From Lantana camara (lineage: Eukaryota; Streptophyta; Magnoliopsida; Lamiales; Verbenaceae), in contig CM074858.1 of NCBI GenBank assembly GCA_037501455.1, forward strand, positions 93,098,501-93,162,500: a DNA stretch of 64,000 nucleotides. The letters are read 5' to 3'. Each line of letters starts with the position of its first letter. Within the stretch, counting starts at the first letter, position 1. The translations under genes and the position numbers were made by a program. The notes below the pieces were generated by a model, which worked only from the letters and a program-made list of their open reading frames with translations, was not told the DNA's origin and ran no database searches. Positions 21,930 to 32,069 of this stretch are shown here, in pieces.

Positions 21930-22235
21930 AGGGTTGTTCTTCCTGTGGTTGGACGGACAACCACCAGCCCTGAGACTAGCCCAGCGCCCTCACTAAGGAG
22001 AACCTGGCCAGGAGAACGCATGTACACGATAAGGCTTTGTTCTTCTTGTGGTTGGACGGACAACCGCCAGCCCGAAGACCAGCCCAGCACCCTCACTAAG
22101 GAGGACCTGGCCAAGAGGACGCGTTTACACGATAGGACTATGTTCTTCCTGTGATTGGACAGACAACCACCAGCCCGAAGACCAGCCCAGCCCCCTCACT
22201 AAGGAGGACCTGGCCAGGAGAACGCAACTACTTGC
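21930..22235. repeat. Tandem repeat, three units of about 103 bp, in solo LTR
   Basis: Each unit holds ACACGATA, then GGTTGGACGGACAACC (or a near variant), a CCAGCCC stretch, CCCTCACTAAGGAG, ACCTGGCCA and GAACGC. Units begin near 21930, 22023 and 22127 and differ at scattered sites, so the duplication is not recent. The GGTTG ... CAACC part of each unit can form a hairpin. Confidence 0.85.
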
Positions 22236-22689
22236 TTGCATGAACATGACAGGCTTGATTCGTGAACATTAACGTGCTTGAAATGATAAGTGATTTCATG
22301 AAATTATAAATATAAATACCTTTGGCCCAAAATCACATAAAGGTTATACGGGTTCTATATAACTAGAAATTAAACCTCACCTGACAGGCGACACACGACT
22401 CGTGAATGCGTGACCGTGCTCATGATCCACAATCTCCGCCCTGGAGAATAACTGGACAAGAAACGGGACAATGTACGTGCATGAGACCACAATTCTAGCA
22501 TATTATTCCATATAATGACGCACGGCATGATCATACACGAGACATCGAGCAATACACAATGTAGCATGTAAATATTACGTTTTGGCATGTAATCAATCAT
22601 ATAATAACAATTTGGGGTCAAATAACCAGTTGGAACGACGTCCCAAAATTCCATTTTTATGCAGAAAGTTTCTACACTACCAGAGAGCT

Positions 22690-22888
22690 GGGAACGGCCG
22701 TTCCAGGTTTCAGTTCAAAGTGGGGAAGGGCCGTTCCCGCCTGTCGGGTTCCCCAAAGATGGGAACGGCCGTTCCCGTCTGTGAGATAAAGTGGGAACGG
22801 GCGTTCCCGTCCTCGTCGCCTGACACAATATTCAAACAATGGGAACGTCTGTTCCTCAATTGCAAAGGGGACGGGAACGGCCGTTCCC
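22690..22888. repeat. Array of six GGGAACGGCCGTTCCC palindromes
   Basis: Near-perfect copies of the 16-base palindrome start at about 22690, 22723, 22761, 22793, 22841 and 22873. Those at 22761 and 22873 are perfect and the others have one to four changes. Spacings are 33, 38, 32, 48 and 32 bases. The sequence between copies is not conserved. The function is unknown; see findings. Confidence 0.85.
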
Positions 22889-23834
22889 GTTACACAGAAG
22901 GTTCAGAAAACAGGGGAGAAGAACAGGGGAGCTAGGAACCAAGCTCCCAAAGCTCCCAAAACACTCATAATCCATTCTATATATTATAATTCATAGGAGG
23001 AAACGTGTATACATGCTTAAAGTGCAATAAAGCACAATACAAACACTTGTTTCATGCTTGATCATCTCAAATCATCAATTCCAAGTTCATACACAAATCC
23101 ATCATATATCATCAAATTCTTTAAGAATTCATGCATGATTTCAAACTATGATCAAGTATTCATGCTTCTAACATCAAGTAATCAAGCTATTGCATCCAAA
23201 TCATAACCCTAGTTTCCCACATAAATTTCAAGAGATCATATATATGCTCATCCCTACCTTGAATGAAAGAAGGAGAAGAAATGATGGAGATATGATGAAG
23301 ATGATGGCCTAAGACTTCCAATTCCTCAAAGATTTTAGCTTGCAATGGATGAAATTCCCTTTTCTTTCCATGGAGGGTTGGCTCGGTGAAGAAGGAAGCA
23401 AATGGTATGTTTTGATGAAAGTGAAGAATGAAGCTTGGAGAAGAGATGCATATAACGTGATATTTGGGAAAAATATGCAATATTTGCAATTAAATCCCTA
23501 ATGTTTATAAGTCATGCCATTAAGTATATCAAGTTTGGAAATGAGCAATTAGGTCCCAAAAGGTTTGTATGCAATTTAGTCCCTCAATTGAAATGAATGA
23601 GCATTTAAGGACAATTTGGCAATTAAATCAAATTGGACAATTAATTCATGTAACAATTAAATTCTATTCATACAAGGATTCTCAAAATGAAATGAATATC
23701 ACATAATTTTCACGTAAAATTAATCTAACACGTTTAAATTAAATAAACGAAAATAATACAATAAAGTCCTAACGCTCGAAACTTACACGTGTCGAGCGTA
23801 CCTGACTATCTGAAAATCGGGGCGTTACAGCTTG

Positions 23835-24240
23835 TTTGTCTACCTCTCTGTTTCATCAGAGGCCACGAGCGCTATCTTCGTCGCGGTCTGCGAGCGTAAA
23901 CATTTGCCTGTGTATTACCTGAGCAAAACCTTGCAGGGGGCAGAGAAGAGATACATGGAGATAGAAAAATTCGCATTTGCGCTCGTTAATTCTTCCAGGA
24001 GGTTAAGGCCATATTTTTAGGCCCACTCCATCACGATGCTTACAAACCAACCCCTCAAACAAGTGCTATCGAAACCGGACGTCTCAGGGAGGTTAATCAA
24101 GTGGTCAATTGAGCTCAGCCAATTTGACATCAGCTTTGAGCCCCGCACAACAATACAGGCTCAGGCCGTGGCAGATCTGCTCGTTGAGCGCTTCGGCCAG
24201 AATACTACACCCTCAGTAGAAGATGGGCTATGGCTTTTGC
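23835..24240 (+). pseudogene. RNase H domain of element A (continuation)
   Basis: The frame reads YLSVSSEATSAIFVAV (the Tat version of the DAS motif region), then KHLPVYYLSKTLQGAEKRY and ALVNSSRRLRPYF, followed by a TAG at about 24018. It continues HSITMLTNQPLKQVLSKPDVSGRLIKW, IELSQFDISFEPR and QAVADLLVERF. This is the classical Gypsy RNase H plus connection region, split from RT by the solo LTR. It would remove template RNA during reverse transcription. Confidence 0.8.
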
Positions 24241-24690
24241 ACACAGATGGCTCCTCGACCTCACAAAGAGGGGGGGGGGGGGGAAGCCGGGGTGACCCTC
24301 AGGGATCCTCATGGGAACGAAGTGGACTACGCAATCAAGTTAGCATTTCAGGTCACCAACAACGAGGCGGAATATGAGGCCCTCGTCTAAGGGCTTAGGA
24401 TCACCCTCCAGAATGGGGCCGCTGGGGTCACTGCTTATGTTGACTCCCAGCTGATTGCAAGTCAAATTGATGGCACTTATGAGGCTCGAGAAGCCACCAT
24501 GGTGCAGTGCCTAGCAAAGGCCAAGGAGGTTGTGTCTAAGTTTAAGGAATTCCACTTGCTGCAGGTCCCGTGAGCAGAAAATGAGCGTGCAGATGCCCTT
24601 TCCAAATTTGCATCAGCTCTAGAAGGGTCTTACGAGCGTCACGTCACGTTCCTTAGAACGGAAGAACCATTAATCAACGAGGGGAAACCC
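24228..24690 (+). pseudogene. Second (archaeal-type) RNase H of element A
   Basis: LLHTDGSS at about 24235 opens a second RNase H fold, followed after a frameshift by NNEAEYEAL, then YVDSQLIASQI and ERADALSKFASAL. These are the DEDD-type positions of the extra RNase H known in the Tat lineage of plant Gypsy elements. A 14-base G tract at 24270-24283 shifts the frame by +1 just after the first catalytic Asp. In-frame stops also occur at about 24388 (TAA) and 24571 (TGA). Element B has a parallel +1 shift at the matching G tract. Confidence 0.75.
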
Positions 24691-24699
24691 TCGGGCCAG

Positions 24700-25959
24700 G
24701 TGAGCGTGATAGATCCAGTCGAGCCTTGTTGGCTTGATGATATCGTCGGATTCCTGAAAGACGGTACCTGCCCGAGCGACAAAGTAGAAGCGTGGAACGT
24801 CAGATGTAAAGCCCCCCGCTTCTCATTAGACAGCGAGGGTAGGCTCTTCAAGCGGTCTTTCCAAGGCCCACCGTTAAGGTGCCTAAGACCCTCGCAAGCC
24901 AAAGAAGTGTTGGAACATGTGCACGGTGGGAGTTGTGGGAACCATTCCGGCGGTTGGATTCTGGCCAAGAAGGTATTAAGGAGTGGATTCTATTGGCCCT
25001 CGGTGTTCCAAGATGCCATCAGTTACTCTAAGAAATGTCCTAAGTGTCAATTTCATTCCAACACCCCTCAGCTGCCAGCCGCTCAAATGATCCCTATTGA
25101 TGTTTCGTGGCCCTTTGACCAGTGGGGCATCGATATAGTGGGACCCCCGCCAATGGCGGTCGGACAAAAGAAGTTCGTAATCCTCGCTGTGGATTACTTC
25201 ACCAAGTGGGCTGAAGCTGAAGTGGTTGTAAAAATAACGTTCAAAGTTGTCAGAGACTTCATTTGGAAGAACATCATTTGTAGATATGGTATCCCGAGGG
25301 TACTCATCTCAGACAATGGCTCCCAGTTCATTGCAGCTGATACACTAGAATGGTGCTACGAATTAGGTATCGAGCAACGTTTCACTTCCATGGGCCATCC
25401 GCAGGCCAACGGTCAAGCAGAGGTAACCAACAGAACCATACTCCAGCATCTGAAAATGATGCTCGAGAGTAAAAAGGGAGAGTGGGCAGAAGAGCTTCAA
25501 GGAGCCCTCTGGGCGTATCATACCACCCCACGAGCGGCTACAGGGGAAACCCCTTACTCTCTCATTTACAGCTCCGAGGCCATGGTACCTGCGGAAATTG
25601 CTCATGAGTCCACGCGCGTGGCTTATTTCGAACCTGCACTCAACGAAGATAATCGGATGTTTGAGTTAGACATACTTGATGAAAGGAGGAACACCGCTTG
25701 GGCTCGAATTCATAAGTACAAAGCAACGGTCGCCCGCCAGTACAACAGACGTGTCAGGGAGAGGACCTTCCAGCTGGGGGATCTGGTCCTCAAAAAAGTG
25801 GAAGTGTCCAAACACGTGGGTAAATTGGATCCCAATTGGGAAGGCCCCTTCAAGGTCATTCAGGTACGGGCGAACAATACCTACCTGCTAGAGACTTTAC
25901 AAGGCGAGCGTCTCCCTCGATCATGGAATTCATGTAACCTTAGATGGTTCTACGTGTAG
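24700..25959 (+). CDS. Integrase domain of element A, open frame of 419 residues
   Basis: This is the best-preserved part of element A. An HHCC zinc-binding region (H75, H82, C113, C116) precedes the catalytic core with D145 (WGIDIVGP), D205 (ISDNGSQF) and E241 (NGQAEVTNR), 35 residues between the last two. A GPF/Y-type C-terminal domain (GKLDPNWEGPFKVI) lies at about 375-395. The frame is continuous with the second RNase H, so M1 is simply the first Met after an upstream stop and not a true start. All catalytic residues are present, but the polyprotein upstream is broken, so product formation is unlikely. Confidence 0.88.
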   Translation: MSVIDPVEPCWLDDIVGFLKDGTCPSDKVEAWNVRCKAPRFSLDSEGRLFKRSFQGPPLRCLRPSQAKEVLEHVHGGSCGNHSGGWILAKKVLRSGFYWPSVFQDAISYSKKCPKCQFHSNTPQLPAAQMIPIDVSWPFDQWGIDIVGPPPMAVGQKKFVILAVDYFTKWAEAEVVVKITFKVVRDFIWKNIICRYGIPRVLISDNGSQFIAADTLEWCYELGIEQRFTSMGHPQANGQAEVTNRTILQHLKMMLESKKGEWAEELQGALWAYHTTPRAATGETPYSLIYSSEAMVPAEIAHESTRVAYFEPALNEDNRMFELDILDERRNTAWARIHKYKATVARQYNRRVRERTFQLGDLVLKKVEVSKHVGKLDPNWEGPFKVIQVRANNTYLLETLQGERLPRSWNSCNLRWFYV

Positions 25960-26770
25960 TCACAATCCTTGTAATTGCCCGCTCGAGGCACTCTGCAATT
26001 TCTTTTGACGGAAATACAAATATATCAGTAAGTGTTTTCATACATTGTGGTTTGTTTACTGATCCTATTTATTATGCATTACGCTCTCAGTCAAATCAGT
26101 AGCAACTCCGTGTCGAGAATGTTTCGCGTCGAACGGCTTGATAACTAATCTCCTTGACGCTCAAAATCGTAAGAGCCCTTCTACAAGCGAACGTGTCAGT
26201 AGCAAGGGTAGCATAGGGATATTACACCAACTGGGCACCGAGGGTCCCAGTTCGCGCTTGTAAATCCCTTAAAAGCCCTCAAGCCATTGAATACGTGTAA
26301 GCTCGATAAGGGGAATACTTAGTTAATTCTTGCACAGATTTCTAAGTTTAAGGTCAAACCCCAAATATGCTCGCTATGTTGCAACCCTCAGGCTAAAGTC
26401 TTAATCAAGGGAGAACTCTTAGCAAAACCCCTTGGTAATCTCTAAGTTCCAGTTTATACTATTGCTACGCTCGTTATTATTTAACACGGGAGAACTCTTA
26501 GCAAATCCCATGGTGGATTTCTAAGTTTAAGTTTGCGCCTTATGATTGAATGGGGCCAAGGTACTCCTCATACAATGCACCCTCGTGCCCATACATTAAC
26601 ATATCACAAAAATCCAAGCATCAAAAGAGAATCAACGGACGACACTCAAAGCATCACAAAATAGCAAGAAAGAAATGAGGATTTCATTAGTGCAAAAGGA
26701 AAATTACAAATATGGGCATTTATAGCAGCAAAAGAGAAGGCGGTTACAAAGTCTTATTGGGCAGATGGGA
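25960..26770 (+). other. Spacer with short tandem repeats, element A
   Basis: Non-coding stretch between integrase and the convergent antisense gene. Degenerate units containing GGGAGAACTCTTAGCAAA and TTTCTAAGTTTAAG recur at about 26330-26530, roughly 100 bases apart. Tat elements commonly carry variable tandem repeats at this position; element B has a longer set at 41470-42070. Confidence 0.65.
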
Positions 26771-26774
26771 GGCA

Positions 26775-29628
26775 TCAAGGGGCTTCACTTTCGGGTTCTG
26801 GGGGAGCAATTGACAGAGGAACAAGAGCCAGGACACCTGCGTCAGAAGCTTGGGCGTTGCTGGGACCGGAACCATCCTGAGCGTCCACGGTGGCGTCTTC
26901 TTCTTCAATCGCCAGAGGCTCGAGTTCAATGGGGTTGGCTGCAATATACTCGTTTTGGAGCATAACGACCAAGTCATTATACTCCGGCTCGGTGAGATCA
27001 TCATTTGGATCGCTAGGAGCCACGGGCTCGAAGTTTTCATCCAGATCCATCCTCAGGCGCTCATCGTTGCGGGTAGATGGGGGTACTACGCCAAGCTTGA
27101 TCAACTGGCCCACGGACTTCCAGAAGAAGCGGCGAGCGCTGTCAAGACAGTGCAGGTTTGCTACGAAGGCGAACGCTTTGGAACGTATGAACCTGGTGAT
27201 TGCATCCCAAGCCACCCTCGTCTCCGGAGTGGCCACCTTATCTTGCAAATTGGCCAGGTCCCTCTTGGTTGCTTCTGTCTGTTCGGTGCTCTCGGCCAAC
27301 TATCTGCCCAGCTCCCCGTTGGCGACCCTCAGTTAGTCCCTTTCCTCCTTGAGCTTTCTGTGGCGCTCGTCCAGGTTCAGGTACGCTTCTTCTGATTGCT
27401 CCAAGGACTTCTTCAGCTTTTCCTGTTCGAGCTCAGACGCCGTGAGCTGAGCGCAGATGCAGTTGTAGTCCTCCTGCAGTTTGCCAGGATCAGAGACGCG
27501 CAGCAACCTCTTGTACTTGGCCTTATGCTCGGAATAGACCTTCGCCCGACTTTGCAAGTTTTTCAGCCTGGAAAGTACCTCCTGAAAAACCAATGAAAGT
27601 TAATACAAAGTTAACTCAAGGGTAGGAATTCTTTAGAGAGGCTAAGTGACTTACAGTTATGAGGGCATGGCAGGCGTCGTCCGCCACTTGAACCGCATCT
27701 TGCTCGTTCAGCTTATCGTGGTCCCCGAAAAATTGTAGCTTACTCACAATCCCCGTCACAAAGGTGCGGATGGATAAGCTTTTCTTCAAAAGTACGGGAC
27801 CATCTTTCCTTGGACGCTTGTAACGAGCGTCGCCCTCGCACTCGTTCTTCCAGAAGTCCTCATCCTCAGAAGATGAGGTGTCGCCATCATCTCCGCATTG
27901 GCCGACCACCACTTCTTTCCCCTTGCCGATGATGGGGATAGCATCAGGCATCCTTTTTCTCTTCCCTGACTGCTCGGCCCGCACAGCTTCGAAGACTTGA
28001 ACTGCGGCGCCCGAGTGGTTGCTGTTGGATGCGTGGGAACCCTCAAGAGCGGGTACTGGGGGAGCGACCGGGGTGACGACCGCTGGGGCGTCATCGAGGG
28101 TCAGGTGTTCAATATGGCCAAATCCCTGACCATCCCCTCGGCCGCTTGATCCGTGGCCAGACCCTCGGCAGACGACACGCCTCCCTCGGGGAGCGCTGGG
28201 AGCTTGTGGGCCCTGTGATGGCTTCTGTTGTTGACGTTTGGCCCCCGCTCTCTGAGCGTGCATCATTTCTAGGATGCTTTCAGCGGACGGACCTGCCATT
28301 AGAAGTTCTGCGTATGCAAAGGGAAGAAAAACGAGCGTCAGAGGTGCAATGGAAACATTTGTCATAAAAAGTACAACTTAGACAAGTCAGTGATGCTACT
28401 CTAAACCTGCTAGGAAAGTTAGTTCCTAGAATCTAACCATCAAAGTTCATGACTGGAGCTGGGGGGTTGAGTATCATGTCTGGGGATGCGAAAGCCCATA
28501 ACGGAATAGTATCCCCTCGTTTCTCATCAGGTCTTTGGCCTTAATCAGTTTTTTCTCATTTTCCATTACGAGGGCCAGACTCTTCGCCCAGTGCTCGAAA
28601 AGCTTGTTCTCGGATCTATTCCTAACCAAGGGACCCTCGCCGTGAACTATCCACACGCGGTGAGCCCCAAAAGTCCCCCAAGGAGCTCCCACAAAAAAGT
28701 ATTTCTCCTTCCAATCCTCGCCGTACGAACTCGAGGGCGAGTCAATCAACTTAAGCCCTGACTTGGCTTGGGCATAATAAAACCCGCCTGTTGGAGATGA
28801 GCGTGGGGAATGGACCACTTGGATTAAACTGTTGAAGTTGTCTATCGAGGGCTCGTGGCCTGTGGCCCTCATCAGCATCACAAATGCGTTTAGCAAAGCG
28901 ATGCCGTTGGGGATAATTTGAGAAGGACTCACTACCAAGTAGTTGCAAATATCAGCGACGGGAGATGGGATCGGGAACCTCAAACCCCCAGCTAAGACAG
29001 AGTCTTGATAGACGGTCATCGTGCCAGGCGGTGGACGGTTGGCCCTATGTCCCTCCCCAGGAAGATGCATTGGGAACATTGCCTCGTCCCAATACACCTT
29101 GGTCCTTAAATCTTTCAAATCTTCGAGCGTCGGTATGCTCTCTATGTCATCTGGGGATCTGTCAGTTTGATGGGGATTATTCTGCCTCACACGTGTCGCA
29201 GGCTCTTTCCCTTTCCTCTGGCACTTCTGGGGAGGCTCACCCTCGGCACGACGCTCGGAGGGCCCGGAACCACCTTCTGGACCCGCGATTGCCACTGTAA
29301 TCTGATGATCTTGAGGCCGCACGGCACTGTTCAGTACGGGAAGCACCCTCTCCCCTTGCCTTTTCATCTCCATCACGAGATTCATTTCTTAAAAAATTTG
29401 ATCCACCCCTGGTGGATCACGCTCGTTCATCCCCTGAACTGCAGTGTTTAACTCCTCGTCCCCAGCCTCTAGAGGAGCCCTTGCTACTAGAATGGCGGTT
29501 GGGATTGCATCATCTTGGAAAGCCCCCACCATTGGAACAGCCATGGGAATATTACCGTGAGGGGAAGAACTCCCCACCGACATCTCCTCTATCTCGTCCG
29601 CCATTTGGTCTACGATATTAGCCGCCAT
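26775..29628 (-). pseudogene. Antisense three-exon gene of element A
   Basis: It is transcribed opposite to pol. Exon 1 (29628-28438) opens MAANIVDQMADEIEEM and carries the plant gypsy-associated domain (GLRFPIPSPVADICNYL, then NGIALLNAFVMLM and DWKEKYFFVG). It has a TAA at about 29388 and a 1-base loss near 28494. Intron 1 (28437-28308) is GT-AG. Exon 2 (28307-27655) holds glutamine/glycine-rich and basic parts (KRKRMPDAIPIIGKGK) and an acidic serine patch. Intron 2 (27654-27582) has a near-perfect donor ACT/GTAAGT and acceptor TTTTTCAG. Exon 3 (27581-26775) is a long coiled coil (EHKAKYKRLL onward, LEQEKLKKSLEQSEEAYLNL) with two stops near 27331 and 27299, ending in an acidic, proline-rich tail. 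Function is unknown. Such extra ORFs are established for Tat elements. Confidence 0.8.
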
Positions 29629-29910
29629 TGGTGATTCTTGTTCTTGAAGATGGAGCTTTTAACAGAAATTCAAGGAAGAAGAAGGATTACGGCTTGGACC
29701 TGGTGATCTAAAAGTTCCCTCACACACAGAACTACGCCTAAACCAACCTAAATCGAGGGTTAGTATCAGAGTTTTTGGAAAGTTACCTAAAGCTGAAGTT
29801 GGAGTTGCCTGGAAAAAAGTCGCCGGAGATTGCTGGAATTTGCTGAGAAAATAGCTGAAATGCTTTGAAAGATTTTGGAAGCGTAAAAAGTGAGAGGGAT
29901 CTCCAGAATC

Positions 29911-29920
29911 CCTATTTATA
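29911..29920 (-). promoter_or_regulatory. TATA box of the antisense gene, element A
   Basis: On the minus strand TATAAATAGG is followed by GATTC, about 285 bases upstream of the ATG at 29628. Element B has CTATAAATAGGGGATTC at the matching place (38021-38037) with nearly the same distance to its ATG. A donor-like TTTAGGTAACTTTCC near 29790 suggests a 5'-UTR intron, as in B. Confidence 0.65.
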
Positions 29921-30222
29921 AGAACGAAAGCTGGCATTAATTTAGGTTTGAGAATTCCAACCGCAATCATTTCCGGCTTTGGGAAACCCACCACTTTTGG
30001 TAACCACCTCACACGTCCCGGAGTACACGCACCCGCTTAGCTGCCCACGTGCCCACGTTTCCACTCAGCATTAAATGCGGATGGGACTTCATTTATGGCA
30101 GTGTCAGGATGTCCGTTAATGAAGACGGACAGTCACTCCTCTCTAGAAAGCTTGACCCTCGGATATTCAAAAGACAAAGCCCGCCTCTTTAAATTCTACA
30201 GTACGCTCAAGCGCTACTATAG

Positions 30223-30237
30223 AATTTGGGGGGCAAA
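30223..30237 (+). other. Polypurine tract of element A
   Basis: AATTTGGGGGGCAAA lies directly before the 3' LTR. Confidence 0.8.
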
Positions 30238-31154
30238 TGATGGGCCAAAATACGCTCGGATTAGCACTGTACACGTGTCACGATCTGAGGGATCCGTTGA
30301 TCTAACACTCGCGGTAATGGGCTTATGGGTCCAACCCGACCCACTCCCTGTACCTCTTCTCCAACCAACACTTGCGTGCCTCGGCCCAAGTCACGAGCGC
30401 GGGACCCACCTAACGGTCCCCTTGAACGCTCGCATTATTATCCATGTGGAGGCTCCACGTCAAGAACCTTCCCCCCTGTGCCAGGGGCACCCTCGGTAGC
30501 TGCGCTCATGTGCGCCGACCTTGGCGCTCGAGCACTCATCACCAGCGGCCCCCGCTAGGGACCGCTCGAGCGTAAACAACGCTCGGGCTAGTACTCCAAG
30601 GTGTCTCTCTCTTCGAGGATCAGTCCCTGTAGCGTGGACTGTCCCTCCCGAAGGCATTTCATAGATACGAGAAGCATAACTAAGTTCCTACACACACTCG
30701 ACGCGCGCTAACAGCCTCTGACATTGAGGTAGTGCGCACCTCATACCTGCCGGGCTACAGGCTTTTCAGAGCCATCCCTTTCACACCCTCTCAGACCTCC
30801 ACGTGTCTAGCGCTACACTGATTTTGGGACCACTTGGTTACTATTACCAAAATACCCGGCCCTCAACGTATAAATAAGGGAATTTCACTCACATTCCCTA
30901 AGTCATTCAAAGTCATCTTCTTCACGCAAACCACCTGCACTGAACTAGGGTTTTTCTCCATTGCTGCATAATCCAAGCTTTGCATACCTCACCATTTCAC
31001 TGCACATTCATTCTTGGTGTTATCCTAGCTGGAAGAACCCACGCTTCAAATGAAACCCAGTTCCTGAGGCTCAACGCATGTGATGGTCTTCCCTCTCACA
31101 AACAAATCTTAAAGTGTTTGGTGTTTAAACCCTTTTAAAGTTTCTGCACCATCA
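30238..31154 (+). repeat. 3' LTR of Tat element A
   Basis: 917 bp, the same length as the 5' LTR, with roughly 30 differences. TATA box at 30869-30878. It is followed by the target duplication GATAG at 31155-31159. Confidence 0.93.
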
Positions 31155-31159
31155 GATAG

Positions 31160-31896
31160 ATTAGTCTATAATTATTTATGCTTTTATTTTTTGGAAATGA
31201 ATATTTGGATTGATTTTGAATGAATATTGGAATGACTTATATATTGGATAATAATTATGAGCAGGTAAAAAAAAAAAAAAAAAGAAAAGAAAGAAAAAGA
31301 AATCAAATTTATAGAAATATTTATATTTATTTTGAAAAAATTCTGATGGAATTTCGAGGGGAATCTCATCAATATTAAATTTTTTTTTTTAAATTGCATA
31401 TACCGGTGGGATTCCGACAAGAAATCTATCGGAATTAATTAATTTTTAAAAATAAAATAAAATAAATTGAAGGGATTCTGAAGGGAATCCTATCGGAACT
31501 AATTAATTTTTAAAAAAAATTTTAACATCAATTGACAGGATTTTCGGAATCCCTCGGAATGAATTAATTAATTTTGAAATTTAACATAAACTGAAACCCA
31601 TCAGAATTAATTAATTTGTTTTACAAAAATTAACAGACATCAATGGGTTTTCGAGGGAATCCCCGTCCGAATTGATTATTTTTTTAATTTTTTTCAAAAT
31701 TTGGCTCTTTCAACAGAATTCTCCACGGAACCCGTTGAAATTATTTTAATATTTTTTGGGGTTTATTTCCCTTCGCAATGCCGTCGGTTGATCATCATCC
31801 CGTGAATTTCGATGAGGGATTTTCTTACGGGCAAGCACCCGTCGTTATTTGGAATGTCGTCGGCTCCCATTGAAATTCACAGAATTTCTTGTAGTG
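31160..31896 (+). mobile_element. 3' terminal region of a CACTA transposon
   Basis: The right edge, read on the minus strand from 31896, is CACTACAAGAAATT, the classic terminal inverted repeat of CACTA (En/Spm) elements. Inside it, degenerate units about 50-70 bp long with GGGAATC, ATCGGAATTAATTAATTTT and relatives occur about seven times between 31340 and 31760, in the manner of CACTA subterminal repeats. Element A inserted into this transposon at 6199/31160; the transposase tail is on the other side (5912-6100). I found no matching 5' terminus in the window. Confidence 0.75.
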
Positions 31897-32069
31897 AAAG
31901 TTCGCATTCAAGTTTGGTCGAAATGTAATATGTTATTTGTAACTATATATTTTGCGTCAGATAAAATAAAGAATTGAATCTTCTTTCCTCAAAACCCTCT
32001 TCCATCAAGGCAAATAAGGAATTGACTCTCCTTTCCTGGAAACCCTCTTGACTCTTCTTCTCTCAAAAT

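Larger units (their letters stand above)
21191..23829 (-). mobile_element. 2639-bp solo LTR (Gypsy, chromovirus-like) in element A
   Basis: The termini are TGTAGCACCCCGG and CGGGGCGTTACA, an imperfect inverted repeat. The exact 5-bp duplication GCTTG flanks it (21186-21190 and 23830-23834). No primer site, polypurine tract or pol domain is present, so it is a solo LTR left by LTR-LTR recombination. The terminal inverted repeat is typical of Tekay-like LTRs. I infer minus orientation because its reverse complement begins TGTAACGCCCCGA, as at 3296, and its other end resembles the 3' end of the 3296-4278 unit. It contains a three-copy tandem repeat and an array of palindromes (separate entries). 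It splits the RNase H domain of element A. Confidence 0.88.
6205..31154 (+). mobile_element. Gypsy/Tat-type LTR retrotransposon A, nested and decayed
   Basis: Two 917-bp LTRs (6205-7121 and 30238-31154), both TGATGGG...CCATCA, are flanked by the exact 5-bp duplication GATAG (6200-6204 and 31155-31159). By eye they differ at roughly 30 positions, about 3 percent, so the insertion is fairly old. Inside are a primer site, broken gag, protease, RT, RNase H, a second RNase H, integrase, a repeat spacer, an antisense spliced gene and a polypurine tract. The second RNase H and the antisense extra gene are characteristic of the Tat lineage of plant Ty3/Gypsy. A Copia element (9117-19248) interrupts the end of gag, and a solo LTR (21191-23829) interrupts RNase H. 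Without these two insertions and their duplicated bases the element would be about 12.2 kb. Confidence 0.93.

Noticed and set aside
22582..22935. 117-residue ORF in the solo LTR
   Set aside because: It is produced by the palindrome and repeat region of an LTR; no recognisable domain and no expected coding in a solo LTR.
21191..23829. Solo LTR as a complete non-autonomous element or MITE
   Set aside because: It has LTR-type TG...CA ends, a 5-bp duplication, no primer site and no polypurine tract. The terminal inverted repeat is normal for this LTR group.
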